This document shows, in pieces, positions 24,719-32,878 of a DNA stretch of 45,862 nucleotides. Source of the stretch: Chloroflexota bacterium (GTDB lineage: Bacteria; Chloroflexota; Anaerolineae; J036; Brachytrichaceae); contig JAMDDR010000373.1 of NCBI GenBank assembly GCA_023488685.1, positions 1 to 45,862 of the forward strand, given 5' to 3'. How positions within the stretch are numbered: position 1 is the stretch's first letter; each line of letters opens with the position of its first letter. The notes below the pieces were generated by a model. That model saw only the letters and a program-made list of their open reading frames with translations. It ran no database searches and was not told the DNA's origin. The position numbers and the translations under genes are program-made.

Positions 24719-26323
24719 ATGCAGATGTTCGAATCAACCCAGAGTCGCTATGGCCTGGAAAACCACGGGTTCGCGAATGTTCATTCGGTGTATTGGAATC
24801 TTTCGACCCCCCAACTCTATGAGGAGGCAATCCAACGCCGCGAAGGGCGCCTGGCACATCTGGGGCCGCTAGTGGTGCGCACTGGACAACACACCGGCCG
24901 CTCGCCCAACGACAAGTTCATCGTACGCGAACCCACGAGCGAGGACAAGGTCTGGTGGGGGAAGATCAACCGCCCGTTCGACCCGGAACATTATGCCGCG
25001 CTAAACAAACGCATGTTGGCGTATCTGGAAGGCAAAGACCTGTTCGTGCAAGATTGTTTCGCCGGGGCCGACCCACGCTATCGTCTCCCCATTCGTGTCA
25101 TCACAGAGACAGCCTGGCATAGTCTGTTCGCACGTGACATGTTTATCCAGGCCAAACCACAGGAATTGCTGACACATGTGCCCCAATTCACGATCATCGA
25201 TGCGCCTCATTTCCATGCCAAGCCCGAAGTGGACGGAACGCGTTCGGAGGTCTTCATTGTGCTTAATTTCAGCGAGAAGACCGTTTTAATCGGTGGCACC
25301 CAATATGCGGGGGAGATCAAGAAATCCGTCTTCACGCTGCTCAATTACCTGTTGCCACAACAGAATGTGCTTTCCATGCATTGCTCCGCCAATATCGGCC
25401 CCAAGGGGGATGTCGCTGTCTTTTTTGGCCTTTCCGGCACCGGCAAAACAACCCTTTCAGCAGACCCGACGCGCACCCTGATTGGTGATGACGAACATGG
25501 CTGGAGCGACCATGGTGTATTCAACTTCGAAGGGGGCTGCTATGCCAAAGTCATCCGTCTTTCACCCACAGCCGAACCGGAAATCTATGAAACCACCCGT
25601 CGCTTCGGCACCATTCTGGAAAATGTCGCATATGATAGCACCACCGGGCGGCTGAACCTGGATGATGACTCGCTCACAGAAAATACCCGCGCGGCCTATC
25701 CGATCAGCCACATCGCCAACGCCAGGCGTGATGGCATGGGTGGGCATCCGAATAACATCATCATGCTCACGGCTGACGCATTTGGTGTTCTGCCACCAAT
25801 CGCACGGCTCACGCCCGAGCAGGCGATGTACCACTTCCTTTCTGGGTATACTGCCAAAGTTGCCGGCACAGAGAAAGACGTTACCGAGCCGCAAGCGACG
25901 TTCAGCACTTGTTTTGGAGCGCCCTTCATGGTGCTATCGCCAACGGTCTATGCCAACATGCTGGGCGAGCGCATCTCGGAACACAAAGTGAATGTGTGGC
26001 TCATCAACACTGGCTGGAGTGGCGGACCCTACGGCGTAGGTCAACGCATCAGGATTGCCCATACCCGTGCGATGGTGCACGCAGCGTTGGAAGGCTTACT
26101 GAACAACGTCCCTACCCGCGTCGACCCCATTTTCAAGCTATTTGTACCCACCAGTTGCCCTAACGTACCGGAGGAGGTGCTTGACCCGCGTAACACCTGG
26201 GCAGATAAGGCGGCTTACGACGTGCAGGCACGCAAGTTAGCCGGCATGTTTGTGGAGAATTTCAAAACGTTTGCGAACCAGGTTCCTGCCGCCGTGCGGG
26301 ATTCGGGTCCCCAAGCCAGTTAA
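24719..26323 (+). CDS. pckA: Phosphoenolpyruvate carboxykinase (ATP)
   Basis: A 534-residue cytoplasmic enzyme that interconverts oxaloacetate plus ATP and phosphoenolpyruvate plus CO2, central to gluconeogenesis. RTGRSP-type substrate loop appears as [16 protein letters not shown]. The kinase-1 P-loop [13 protein letters not shown] starts near residue 237, the kinase-2 motif LIGDDEHGW is near 254-262, and [10 protein letters not shown] follows. The frame is open from ATG 24680, but ATG 24719 has GGAGGTG (24704-24710) at ideal distance and gives the usual family N-terminus (YGLENHG...[14 protein letters not shown]). Length matches E. coli Pck. It is monocistronic, ended by a long hairpin before convergent ssrA. 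Confidence 0.96.
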   Translation: MQMFESTQSRYGLENHGFANVHSVYWNLSTPQLYEEAIQRREGRLAHLGPLVVRTGQHTGRSPNDKFIVREPTSEDKVWWGKINRPFDPEHYAALNKRMLAYLEGKDLFVQDCFAGADPRYRLPIRVITETAWHSLFARDMFIQAKPQELLTHVPQFTIIDAPHFHAKPEVDGTRSEVFIVLNFSEKTVLIGGTQYAGEIKKSVFTLLNYLLPQQNVLSMHCSANIGPKGDVAVFFGLSGTGKTTLSADPTRTLIGDDEHGWSDHGVFNFEGGCYAKVIRLSPTAEPEIYETTRRFGTILENVAYDSTTGRLNLDDDSLTENTRAAYPISHIANARRDGMGGHPNNIIMLTADAFGVLPPIARLTPEQAMYHFLSGYTAKVAGTEKDVTEPQATFSTCFGAPFMVLSPTVYANMLGERISEHKVNVWLINTGWSGGPYGVGQRIRIAHTRAMVHAALEGLLNNVPTRVDPIFKLFVPTSCPNVPEEVLDPRNTWADKAAYDVQARKLAGMFVENFKTFANQVPAAVRDSGPQAS

Positions 26324-26342
26324 CATGGCCGGTAACCGGTAA

Positions 26343-26400
26343 CACAAGGCCCAGGGAGCGGGCACACACGATCATGTGTGCCCGCTCCCTGGGCCTTGTG
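26343..26400. terminator. Perfect 26-bp hairpin between pckA and ssrA
   Basis: Positions 26343-26368 and 26375-26400 are exact reverse complements, separated by a 6-base loop CGATCA. The element starts 19 bases after the pckA stop and ends 3 bases from the 3' end of tmRNA on the opposite strand. It would serve as a bidirectional terminator, though neither side has a T run. The stem is far longer than a normal terminator and GC-rich in its centre. Confidence 0.75.
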
Positions 26401-26402
26401 AG

Positions 26403-26803
26403 TGGAGATGCCGGGAATTGAACCCGGGTCCGAAACGAACCTACTGCGAATGACTACGAGCGTAGTCGCTACTTTAATTTCGCGTCGCGCACGTCTAGCG
26501 ACTGACTTATCGCAACGCTAGTTCGTGTGTTTGGCCTGCCGGCCAGCAACCCAAGTCGCCTACGAACCTCGGCGGGGCGCCCGCTGGCTTTATTACGCCG
26601 CAACCAAGCCCCACCAGCGCGAGGTCTTGGACGACGCCGGAGTATTCCTACCCCGGATGCTTCTCAGCGACGCTTACGCGGCGACTGGGACAGCATTCCA
26701 GTTAATGCTCTTGGCACTTAATGTGCGGTGCGCTGTTTTACGAGAGTCGCGTCTCGGCTCGCCACCCGGAGTTTGCCCATTCCGTCGAAGCCGTTGCATC
26801 CCC
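26403..26803 (-). ncRNA. ssrA: Transfer-messenger RNA (tmRNA)
   Basis: About 401 nt, rescuing stalled ribosomes together with SmpB. The 5' end GGGGATGCAACGGCTTCGACG is a nearly universal tmRNA start; it pairs with the 3' end CATCTCC to form the tRNA-like acceptor stem, and the 3' part has a T-arm (CGGGTTCAATTCCCG). The terminal CCA is not encoded. After pseudoknot 1 (…CTCGTAAAACAGCGC) a short reading frame runs 26715-26674. If it resumes at GCC after TTAAGT, the tag is AKSINWNAVPVAA and stop TAA. The ending PVAA resembles cyanobacterial tags. It is a one-piece, not permuted, gene. Confidence 0.95.
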
Positions 26804-26819
26804 TAGTGGTATGGACATG

Positions 26820-26828
26820 ATTATACCA
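26820..26828 (-). promoter_or_regulatory. Extended -10 promoter of ssrA
   Basis: On the minus strand TGG (26828-26826) directly precedes a perfect TATAAT (26825-26820), an extended -10 element. It lies 17 bases before the mature 5' end, so the primary transcript would carry a short leader removed by RNase P. No good -35 is seen. Confidence 0.6.
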
Positions 26829-26893
26829 GGATCCGTCCCTAAAGCGGGTAAAATCGGGTTTCCAAACAGGCACAAATCGATGGAGAAATCACG

Positions 26894-27538
26894 TTGACGA
26901 ACAGGTTGGTTACTCGAAGATTGCAGGCACTTGCCATACTCGCATGCGTACTGGCGACAACGGGTGCAGTGGGGATCACCGCACCGCACGTTTATGCCCA
27001 GGATGTGACACTGGCGCGCATTACACTGCCCGTGCGCGGGCAGACTGTGCGTGGGAATATCAGTATCCAGGGAACCGCTACTTCCCCACAGTTCATACGT
27101 TATGAGGTCGCATACGCGTTGGAGCCCGACCTGGCTAATTGGACAGTGCTGAATGGAGCGCTCCAAGCTGTAACGGATGGCGTCTTGGCAGTATGGAACA
27201 CACGCCCGCTCGCAGACGGGACGTACGCCCTGCGACTGCAGGTGTTCAATAGCGACGGCACAGTCAACGAGACGTTTGTGCGCGACCTCACACTTGCCAA
27301 CGCCGGCACGGCAGCCACAGAAGACGTTCCAGCGACGACCACAATCACCGACACGACAACAGATGAAAGCGACGCGGCATTTTCATTGGACCTTTCAGAA
27401 CTGCCGGGCGCGTTCCTGCGTGGTGCGCGTTATGCCCTGTACGCGTTTGGGGCGTTGGGTGTCTACGTCCTGGTGAAGAAGCTGATCGGTCTGGCGCTGC
27501 GGCGTATGATGAACAACCACATCGACTATGGGCGATAA
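26894..27538 (+). CDS. Unknown exported protein with a beta domain and C-terminal membrane helix
   Basis: A 214-residue protein, start TTG 26894 with GGAG eight bases upstream. A signal peptide (about 1-35, ending VYAQD) precedes an Ig/fibronectin-like beta domain: ITLPVRGQTVRGNISIQGTA is the start seen in many bacterial Ig-like domains, and NTRPLADGTYALRLQVFNSD is its closing strands. A Thr-rich linker (about 140-165) leads to a membrane helix (about 188-205) and a short basic cytoplasmic tail (RRMMNNHIDYGR). It would be anchored with the domain outside the cell. Function is unknown. The pth gene starts 3 bases after its stop. Confidence 0.7.
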   Translation: MTNRLVTRRLQALAILACVLATTGAVGITAPHVYAQDVTLARITLPVRGQTVRGNISIQGTATSPQFIRYEVAYALEPDLANWTVLNGALQAVTDGVLAVWNTRPLADGTYALRLQVFNSDGTVNETFVRDLTLANAGTAATEDVPATTTITDTTTDESDAAFSLDLSELPGAFLRGARYALYAFGALGVYVLVKKLIGLALRRMMNNHIDYGR

Positions 27539-27541
27539 ACA

Positions 27542-28150
27542 ATGATGGACGAATTGAACTCCACGGAACGACGCATTATTGTTGGTTTAGGTAACCCAGG
27601 CAGGGAGTATGCTCACACCAGGCATAACGCCGGCTTCCATGTCATTGATCGTCTGGCAGAGAAGCACGGTTTGAGATTCGGCAAGATGATGAACCGAGCG
27701 CTCATTGCCATGGGTGAGATCGAAGGTCACAAGGTGATCCTGGTCAAACCCCAGACCTTTATGAACGATAGCGGCACAGCAGTAGGACCGATCGTTAAGT
27801 TTTACAAGACGGACCCGGCCGGATTGTTAGTGATCTACGATGACCTGGATCTGCCAGTTGCACAACTGCGCATGCGCAAGTTTGGCGGGGCTGGCGGTCA
27901 CAACGGCATGAAATCCATCATCACGCGTGTTGGCACTGAAAATTTCCCGCGCCTGCGTGTGGGCATCGGGCGACCGCCTGGGCGCATGGATCCAATGGAT
28001 TACGTATTGGTGCCATTTACAAAGAGCGAACAGGAATTGATACAGCCGACATACGATCGGGCGGTTGATGGTATTGAGCGCTGGCTCAAAGAAGATATTG
28101 AGCGGGTGATGAACGTCGTCAACGTGGGCAGCGATGAAAGCTCCGCCTGA
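27542..28150 (+). CDS. pth: Peptidyl-tRNA hydrolase
   Basis: A 202-residue cytoplasmic esterase that releases tRNA from peptidyl-tRNA. The family signature is intact: IIVGLGNPGREYAHTRHNAG contains the catalytic His of the TRHNxG motif (about residue 28), KPQTFMNDSG has the substrate-binding asparagine, and YDDLDLPVAQLRMRKFGGAGGHNG carries the catalytic Asp and the GGHNG loop; RLRVGIGRPPGRMDPMDYVL follows. Its start is 3 bases after the upstream gene, so it is read from the same mRNA. It is convergent with the solute-binding protein gene. Confidence 0.96.
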   Translation: MMDELNSTERRIIVGLGNPGREYAHTRHNAGFHVIDRLAEKHGLRFGKMMNRALIAMGEIEGHKVILVKPQTFMNDSGTAVGPIVKFYKTDPAGLLVIYDDLDLPVAQLRMRKFGGAGGHNGMKSIITRVGTENFPRLRVGIGRPPGRMDPMDYVLVPFTKSEQELIQPTYDRAVDGIERWLKEDIERVMNVVNVGSDESSA

Positions 28151-28173
28151 AATGGTATCAAAAAACAGATTCG

Positions 28174-29013
28174 CTAGCGCTGAACCCAGCGCCCCACAAT
28201 CGTGTCCAGAGTGCCATCGGAACGCATCTCGGTGAGCACACGATTCAGCGCCTCCAGCAGCCACGGGTTATCGCGTCGCACGGCGATCGAGTACGGTTGG
28301 GGCGCAATACTGATGCTGATCAGACCGTCGGCAGACCGCACCAGTTTCATGGCGCTGAGCGCATCTACGATCGCGGCATCGGCCTGTCCAGACTGCACGG
28401 CCAGCACTGCAGCCATATCGTCTGATGCACTCACGCGCACCATATTCGTCGCGCGGCGTTCCCAGTGGCGTGCCGTACGATCCGCATCTGAACCCAGGGT
28501 TGCCGTTAGCCGCCGGTGATCCAGGTCAGCAACGGATCGGATCCCGGAAGAGGACTTGGTAACAAGACGTAGACCGGCGTCGAAATACGATTGGGTGTAA
28601 GCCGCATCATCCATACGTGCTGGATCGACGACCACCGCCGATACCACTATGTCCACCTGCCATAAGGTCAACGCGTCATACATCGAGTCGTAGCCAACCG
28701 GATTCGTTTGCACCTGCAGGTCAAGGCGCCTGGCAATCTCACGCGTCAGATCTGCATCCAACCCTTCCCAATCGGTAACGCCATAGAATGAAAAAGGCTG
28801 CCAACCTGGGTCGATACCCACTCGCAACGCGCCGCGGGCATGCAGATCACCCCATTGCTTGTCGGCGAGCTGGCGTGATTGGATGGCATTGGCCGCCATG
28901 ACTGCACAGACCGCCGACAGGCATACGACGATGGCACCCAGGACAAATCGTTTCTTACCACGCCCCAGGCATCGGACGACTTGAGCCGCAACAGCAATTA
29001 AGTGAGCCTTCAT
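28174..29013 (-). CDS. Family 3 extracellular solute-binding protein (amino-acid type), without transporter genes
   Basis: A 279-residue protein with a basic N-terminus and a hydrophobic helix at about 22-45, then a type-II periplasmic binding fold. The opening GALRVGIDPGWQPFSFYG, the EGLDADLTREIARRLD strand-helix, and VDIVVSAVVVDPARMDDAAYTQ-type region are typical of SBP_bac_3 proteins that bind polar amino acids. DNPWLLEALNRVLTEMRSDG is the usual C-terminal segment. No permease or ATPase is adjacent, so it may work as a sensor or with a transporter elsewhere. The frame is open further upstream, overlapping the L,D-transpeptidase gene; ATG 29013 avoids the overlap. The Walker-type genes are absent. 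Confidence 0.8.
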   Translation of the reverse strand: MKAHLIAVAAQVVRCLGRGKKRFVLGAIVVCLSAVCAVMAANAIQSRQLADKQWGDLHARGALRVGIDPGWQPFSFYGVTDWEGLDADLTREIARRLDLQVQTNPVGYDSMYDALTLWQVDIVVSAVVVDPARMDDAAYTQSYFDAGLRLVTKSSSGIRSVADLDHRRLTATLGSDADRTARHWERRATNMVRVSASDDMAAVLAVQSGQADAAIVDALSAMKLVRSADGLISISIAPQPYSIAVRRDNPWLLEALNRVLTEMRSDGTLDTIVGRWVQR

Positions 29014-29051
29014 TAACCGGCGTAATGACAACTGTCGCAGTGCAAGATGGC

Positions 29052-29645
29052 TTAATGCACGACAACAGGTGTGCCAACCGGTGCCCATGCATAAAGGCGT
29101 TGTGAAAAAGCGACCGGCAGGTTCACACAACCATGGCTCATTGGGTGGCCAAAGTTATTATGCCAATATGCGCCGTGCACTGCATAACTGCCCGAGTAGT
29201 ACATGGTATAAGGCACGCCAGGCAAGTCATAGCCGGGACCGCGCATGCGTGTAGCGCGATACTTGACATAGACACGAAATGTGCCCCGGCGCGTCGGGTG
29301 CCGGCTTGTGCCACTTGAGATAAGCGACGACATCACCGCACGTCCGTCTTGCCAGGCGATCAACTTTTGTTTGGAAAGGATGACCTCGATCCACTTTCCC
29401 TTAACTGCTGCGGCATTAACTATATTGTGGTAAACACCCTCAACAGCCTCCATCGCGGCGGGGTTCCCGGCAACCGAGGTATCATCCGCCGTTACATCGC
29501 CGATGTTACCTGTCAATGACGAATCAGCTTGTGCCAGGCTTCCGGAGGTGGCAAACACAGCAAAAGATAGTGCCGCCACCGTGACAACATAAACCAGGCG
29601 ACGAATGGATGATGAAACAACAGTGTATATCGAGCGTCTGTTCAT
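29052..29645 (-). CDS. L,D-transpeptidase (YkuD family)
   Basis: A 197-residue exported enzyme that forms 3-3 crosslinks or attaches proteins in peptidoglycan. Signal peptide/anchor at about 15-40; the YkuD domain begins near [19 protein letters not shown]. The catalytic signature [20 protein letters not shown] is complete, with the nucleophilic Cys in SHGC and the two histidines. [18 protein letters not shown] is the usual substrate-lid region. The frame is open to 29699, but ATG 29645 follows a purine-rich ribosome site and is at the start of a signal sequence. It lies 50 bases after the amidase gene, and both act on peptidoglycan. Confidence 0.92.
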   Translation of the reverse strand: MNRRSIYTVVSSSIRRLVYVVTVAALSFAVFATSGSLAQADSSLTGNIGDVTADDTSVAGNPAAMEAVEGVYHNIVNAAAVKGKWIEVILSKQKLIAWQDGRAVMSSLISSGTSRHPTRRGTFRVYVKYRATRMRGPGYDLPGVPYTMYYSGSYAVHGAYWHNNFGHPMSHGCVNLPVAFSQRLYAWAPVGTPVVVH

Positions 29646-29695
29646 GTTCTTTCTCTCTCCCTCTTCCACAACCATAGACGGATTCGGGCAGGCAT

Positions 29696-30625
29696 TCACC
29701 TGCCTTCGTCATTTCCTGTACCTACATCCTTGTTTTTGTTTTCGACAAAGCATAGGATACCATCAACGATGCCTTGCGCAACCAATTCGGGTTTGCGCGT
29801 CAGGATCTGACGATCCAGGTATAAAAAACCTATCTCAATGATAGCAGCCGGCGTGCGTTCGTCGATCTCATAGAAAGCGTGATACTTGGTCATGTCGAAT
29901 GTCACCGTATTCGCATGAAAACGCAGCCCGGTCGATGCGGTGTAATGCGTCGTAAGGCAGGTTACCAACCGGTCCTCCTCTTCCGGCATCTTGCTGTCGA
30001 ACACACGTGCGACTTTGAATCCGGTGGCGAGGTCGTTGACGTATGTGCACGAATCCGCGTGGATCGACAGCAGCGCACGAGCGTGATAACCTTTCAGTCG
30101 CGTGTCGAACTCGTCGAGCACATCTACCGTATAACCTTGAGCACGCAACTGATCTGCCACGCGCACTGCAGTGTCGAAATTCACCTGCGCCTCGGTCAAT
30201 CCATCCTGGCATACCGACCCGCTGTCATTGCCCCGATGGCCGCTCACCAACCCAATCCGCATTGCATCAGCCGCGAGAGCCGTTGCCGTCGCATCTGTCG
30301 TTGGCGTGGCTTGCAATAATGTCCATTGGAATTGCTGCCAACCAGGTACGTACCGCATCGCGACGAGAAAGATTAACCCAACAGCCAATGCGATCATTCC
30401 CAGGACAAACGCACGCCGGATACCATATGGCATTTCCACAGACACATCACCACTGTCCGGCTCAACAGGCGCAACACGTGCCGCTCGGCCTGATGACGAA
30501 GCAGTGCGACGTGCGCCAGCCACAGCCTGACGCTTGCCGGCTTGCTGTGCGCGTTTCACAGACGCGCGCTGCACGCTACTTTCTCGGGATGTAGCTCCCG
30601 GTGGGGATTTCGCCTGTCTCTTCAT
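29696..30625 (-). CDS. N-acetylmuramoyl-L-alanine amidase (Amidase_3)
   Basis: A 309-residue protein with a long, very basic cytoplasmic N-terminus (1-70, many Arg/Lys/Ser), one membrane helix (about 71-90) and an external amidase domain. Zinc ligands of the Amidase_3 family are kept: His130 (SGHRGNDSG), Glu145 (LTEAQVN) and His189 (LLSIHADSC), with the catalytic Glu264 (IIEIGFL). It cleaves the amide between MurNAc and the stem peptide. The signature is divergent from the usual DPGHGG. The gene overlaps the upstream acetyltransferase by 4 bases and precedes the L,D-transpeptidase, forming a wall-remodelling group. Confidence 0.85.
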   Translation of the reverse strand: MKRQAKSPPGATSRESSVQRASVKRAQQAGKRQAVAGARRTASSSGRAARVAPVEPDSGDVSVEMPYGIRRAFVLGMIALAVGLIFLVAMRYVPGWQQFQWTLLQATPTTDATATALAADAMRIGLVSGHRGNDSGSVCQDGLTEAQVNFDTAVRVADQLRAQGYTVDVLDEFDTRLKGYHARALLSIHADSCTYVNDLATGFKVARVFDSKMPEEEDRLVTCLTTHYTASTGLRFHANTVTFDMTKYHAFYEIDERTPAAIIEIGFLYLDRQILTRKPELVAQGIVDGILCFVENKNKDVGTGNDEGR

Positions 30626-31584
30626 GTGCCCGGAACACCACCAGTTTCACCTGCCACAGTGGTCGCTTCTGATGCGTAACGCTTGTACATGACGCGAAGA
30701 CTAGGTTGTGCCACCCGAAAACCGAGGCGACCATATAGATGCTGCGACGTCTGATTGCTAGCCTGGGTATTGAGTGTAACCGTCGATACGCCGTAGGTGC
30801 GCCGCAAGCGTTTGAGCACGTCGACAAGCAGGTGGGCACCAATACCACGCCCCTGCCACTCAGAACGTACCGCTAATCGTGTGATATGGGCCTCATCTCC
30901 GTAATGCGTTGAGAACTGATAGCCAACCACCTGCCCATCCAATTCAGCCACGCTGAAGTAGGTGCTTCTGCCCAGGGCGCGACGCAACACAAAACGCGGA
31001 TAGTGCCACTGTTCTTCAAACGCGCTAGCGTCAACAACACACACCACGTCCAGGTCAGCTTCCAACGCCTTCCTGATAGTAAGATCGTCAGGGGGCGATG
31101 ATACTGGCAACGTGTCGAGCGGGGTCCGCCACACCATGGTAATCACGTCATCCACACGCCCAAGGCCCGCTTCACGCAAGTATGAAAGCAGCCAGTGCGT
31201 CGGTTCCACGATACAAAATAACTCTTTAATCCCCACTGCGGGGAGCAATGTGCTGTAGTGCTCCAACAGCGGCTGCAGAGTGCCCGAAGCCGAAACACCA
31301 TCGGCGACCGCGCACCAGCGCAACCATGCTACCGCAGACTGTGTAGAATCGAGGCGGTTGATATCGCCGAACGAAACGGGCACCGCAAGTGTCGCCGCAC
31401 CCACACCGTCGCCTGACGAGAGCGTGCAAAACGCATCACTGTGCAGCCATTCGAAAGGCGTCCACCAATCCAGGCGGTTGAATACGCGGCGTTGTGAGGT
31501 CAGCCGGGTCAATCCTGGTTCGCCAAAAGATGCCATTTTCCCAATGCGCAACGGCTGCTGTGAGATCATTTCAAGTAACGCCAT
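30622..31584 (-). CDS. GNAT family N-acetyltransferase
   Basis: A 320-residue protein whose C-terminal half (about 165-310) is a GNAT acetyl-CoA domain. The acetyl-CoA loop reads VRSEWQGRGIGAHLL with Q/RxxGxG at 244-249; TRLAVRS before it and LGF-type LYGRLGFR near the end are typical. The N-terminal 150 residues may be a degenerate second GNAT domain; I see no clear motif in it. The acceptor is unknown. It is the first gene of a minus-strand group and overlaps the amidase start by 4 bases, so translation is probably coupled. It is divergent from the RNA methyltransferase. Confidence 0.82.
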   Translation of the reverse strand: MALLEMISQQPLRIGKMASFGEPGLTRLTSQRRVFNRLDWWTPFEWLHSDAFCTLSSGDGVGAATLAVPVSFGDINRLDSTQSAVAWLRWCAVADGVSASGTLQPLLEHYSTLLPAVGIKELFCIVEPTHWLLSYLREAGLGRVDDVITMVWRTPLDTLPVSSPPDDLTIRKALEADLDVVCVVDASAFEEQWHYPRFVLRRALGRSTYFSVAELDGQVVGYQFSTHYGDEAHITRLAVRSEWQGRGIGAHLLVDVLKRLRRTYGVSTVTLNTQASNQTSQHLYGRLGFRVAQPSLRVMYKRYASEATTVAGETGGVPGT

Positions 31585-31657
31585 ATTCTTCTCTGTTCAA
31601 ACCAAACCAAACCTGACTTTAACATTCAGAACACGGCGTGTCAAAGTGGACGATACG

Positions 31658-32878
31658 ATGAATATGATTCTCGATCTGACGAACATGGCTCCTACAGGCG
31701 AGGCGATTGGCCGGTATGAAGGTATGGTGGTCTTTGTGCCGTTCGGCCTGCCCGACGAAACGGTCGAAGTTGAGGTGACCCACCGGCGCAGGAACTACGC
31801 ACATGCCAGGATACTGCGAGTTTTGCATCCTTCGCCACACCGTGTTGCGCCTCCCTGCCCTTACTTTGGCGCGTGTGGGGGCTGTGAATGGCAGCACATC
31901 GCTTATGGAACGCAGTTAATCTTTAAAACCGAGTCCGTCCAGGGTCAACTGAGACGTATAGGCCGGCTCGCCGAAGTGATCGTATTGCCGTGCCTCCCGA
32001 GCCCAGAAATGTATGGGTATCGCAACCACACTCAGTTCGTACTATCGCCCACTCAGCGTCCAGGCTATTATGTCAGCAAATCGAGGACCGTGCTCGAAGT
32101 TGAAGACTGCCCCATCCTCGCTCCCGCGTTACGAAAGTTCATCACCGCGTCTGATGGTGACACTAGGAATGTGCGGTTTCAGATCACCGCGACGCGATTC
32201 GCCGGTGTGCTGGGCGCATTGCGCGAGTTGCACCTGCGCGCGGGTGTAAATACTGGCGAACAGATGATCGTTCTCGAACTGCAGGACGGGTCGCATGTAC
32301 GGCTCAGCGACCAAAGCCATATACACGAGCGCATCGGCGAGTTCACGTACGCCGTTTCGCCATCGTCCTTTTTTCAGGTGAATACAGGAGTGGCAACACT
32401 GCTGGTCAACGAAGTCATGGCAGCATTGGCTCTTGGCGGTAGCGAACACGTGTTGGATCTGTATTGCGGGGTTGGGTTGTTCACGTTACCCATCAGTAGC
32501 CAGGCTAAAGCTGTAACCGGCGTGGAATCCAATCCCACGGCCACGGCCGATGCAGCGCTGAATCTTGCCGCACACACGAATACCCACTTCATCACAGCCG
32601 ACGTAGCCCATGCGCTGGAACAGGAGATTGTGAGCGGTCAAGCTTGGGACGCCATTGTGCTGGATCCACCCAGGGCAGGTGTTGAACGTGACACACTCGA
32701 GCGCATATGCGCACTGCATGCTGCGCGCATGGTCTACGTATCGTGCGACCCGGCCACGCTGGCACGCGATGCCAGGCTCATCTGTGATCGCGGTTACAGG
32801 CTTGCGCGTGTACAGCCGCTCGATATGTTTCCCCAAACGCACCACGTGGAGACCGTGGCAGTGTTTGTTCAGCCTTGA
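31658..32878 (+). CDS. RNA (uracil-5-)-methyltransferase, RlmD/TrmA family
   Basis: A 406-residue S-adenosylmethionine-dependent enzyme that makes 5-methyluridine in rRNA or tRNA. Residues 1-58 form a TRAM RNA-binding domain. An iron-sulfur cluster site is formed by Cys67, Cys73, Cys76 (C-x5-C-x2-C) and Cys151. The SAM motif VLDLYCGVG is at 265-273, LDPPRAGV near 335, and the catalytic nucleophile Cys363 in VYVSCDPATLARD with the general base Glu398 in HVETVAVF. The cluster argues for the RumA/RlmD branch. The open frame extends to 31280, but upstream is GNAT antisense and not conserved, so ATG 31658 is used; GTG 31646 is possible. Confidence 0.92.
   Translation: MNMILDLTNMAPTGEAIGRYEGMVVFVPFGLPDETVEVEVTHRRRNYAHARILRVLHPSPHRVAPPCPYFGACGGCEWQHIAYGTQLIFKTESVQGQLRRIGRLAEVIVLPCLPSPEMYGYRNHTQFVLSPTQRPGYYVSKSRTVLEVEDCPILAPALRKFITASDGDTRNVRFQITATRFAGVLGALRELHLRAGVNTGEQMIVLELQDGSHVRLSDQSHIHERIGEFTYAVSPSSFFQVNTGVATLLVNEVMAALALGGSEHVLDLYCGVGLFTLPISSQAKAVTGVESNPTATADAALNLAAHTNTHFITADVAHALEQEIVSGQAWDAIVLDPPRAGVERDTLERICALHAARMVYVSCDPATLARDARLICDRGYRLARVQPLDMFPQTHHVETVAVFVQP

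Noticed and set aside
26403..26440. A tRNA gene at the ssrA 3' end
   Set aside because: The T-arm and acceptor stem belong to the tRNA-like part of tmRNA; no D-arm or anticodon arm of a normal tRNA fits.
26525..26806. 93-residue open frame on the plus strand
   Set aside because: It lies wholly within the tmRNA gene on the other strand; the RNA signatures at both ends explain this sequence.
31280..31657. N-terminal extension of the RNA methyltransferase frame
   Set aside because: It is antisense to the acetyltransferase gene and has no family similarity; the TRAM domain begins at ATG 31658.
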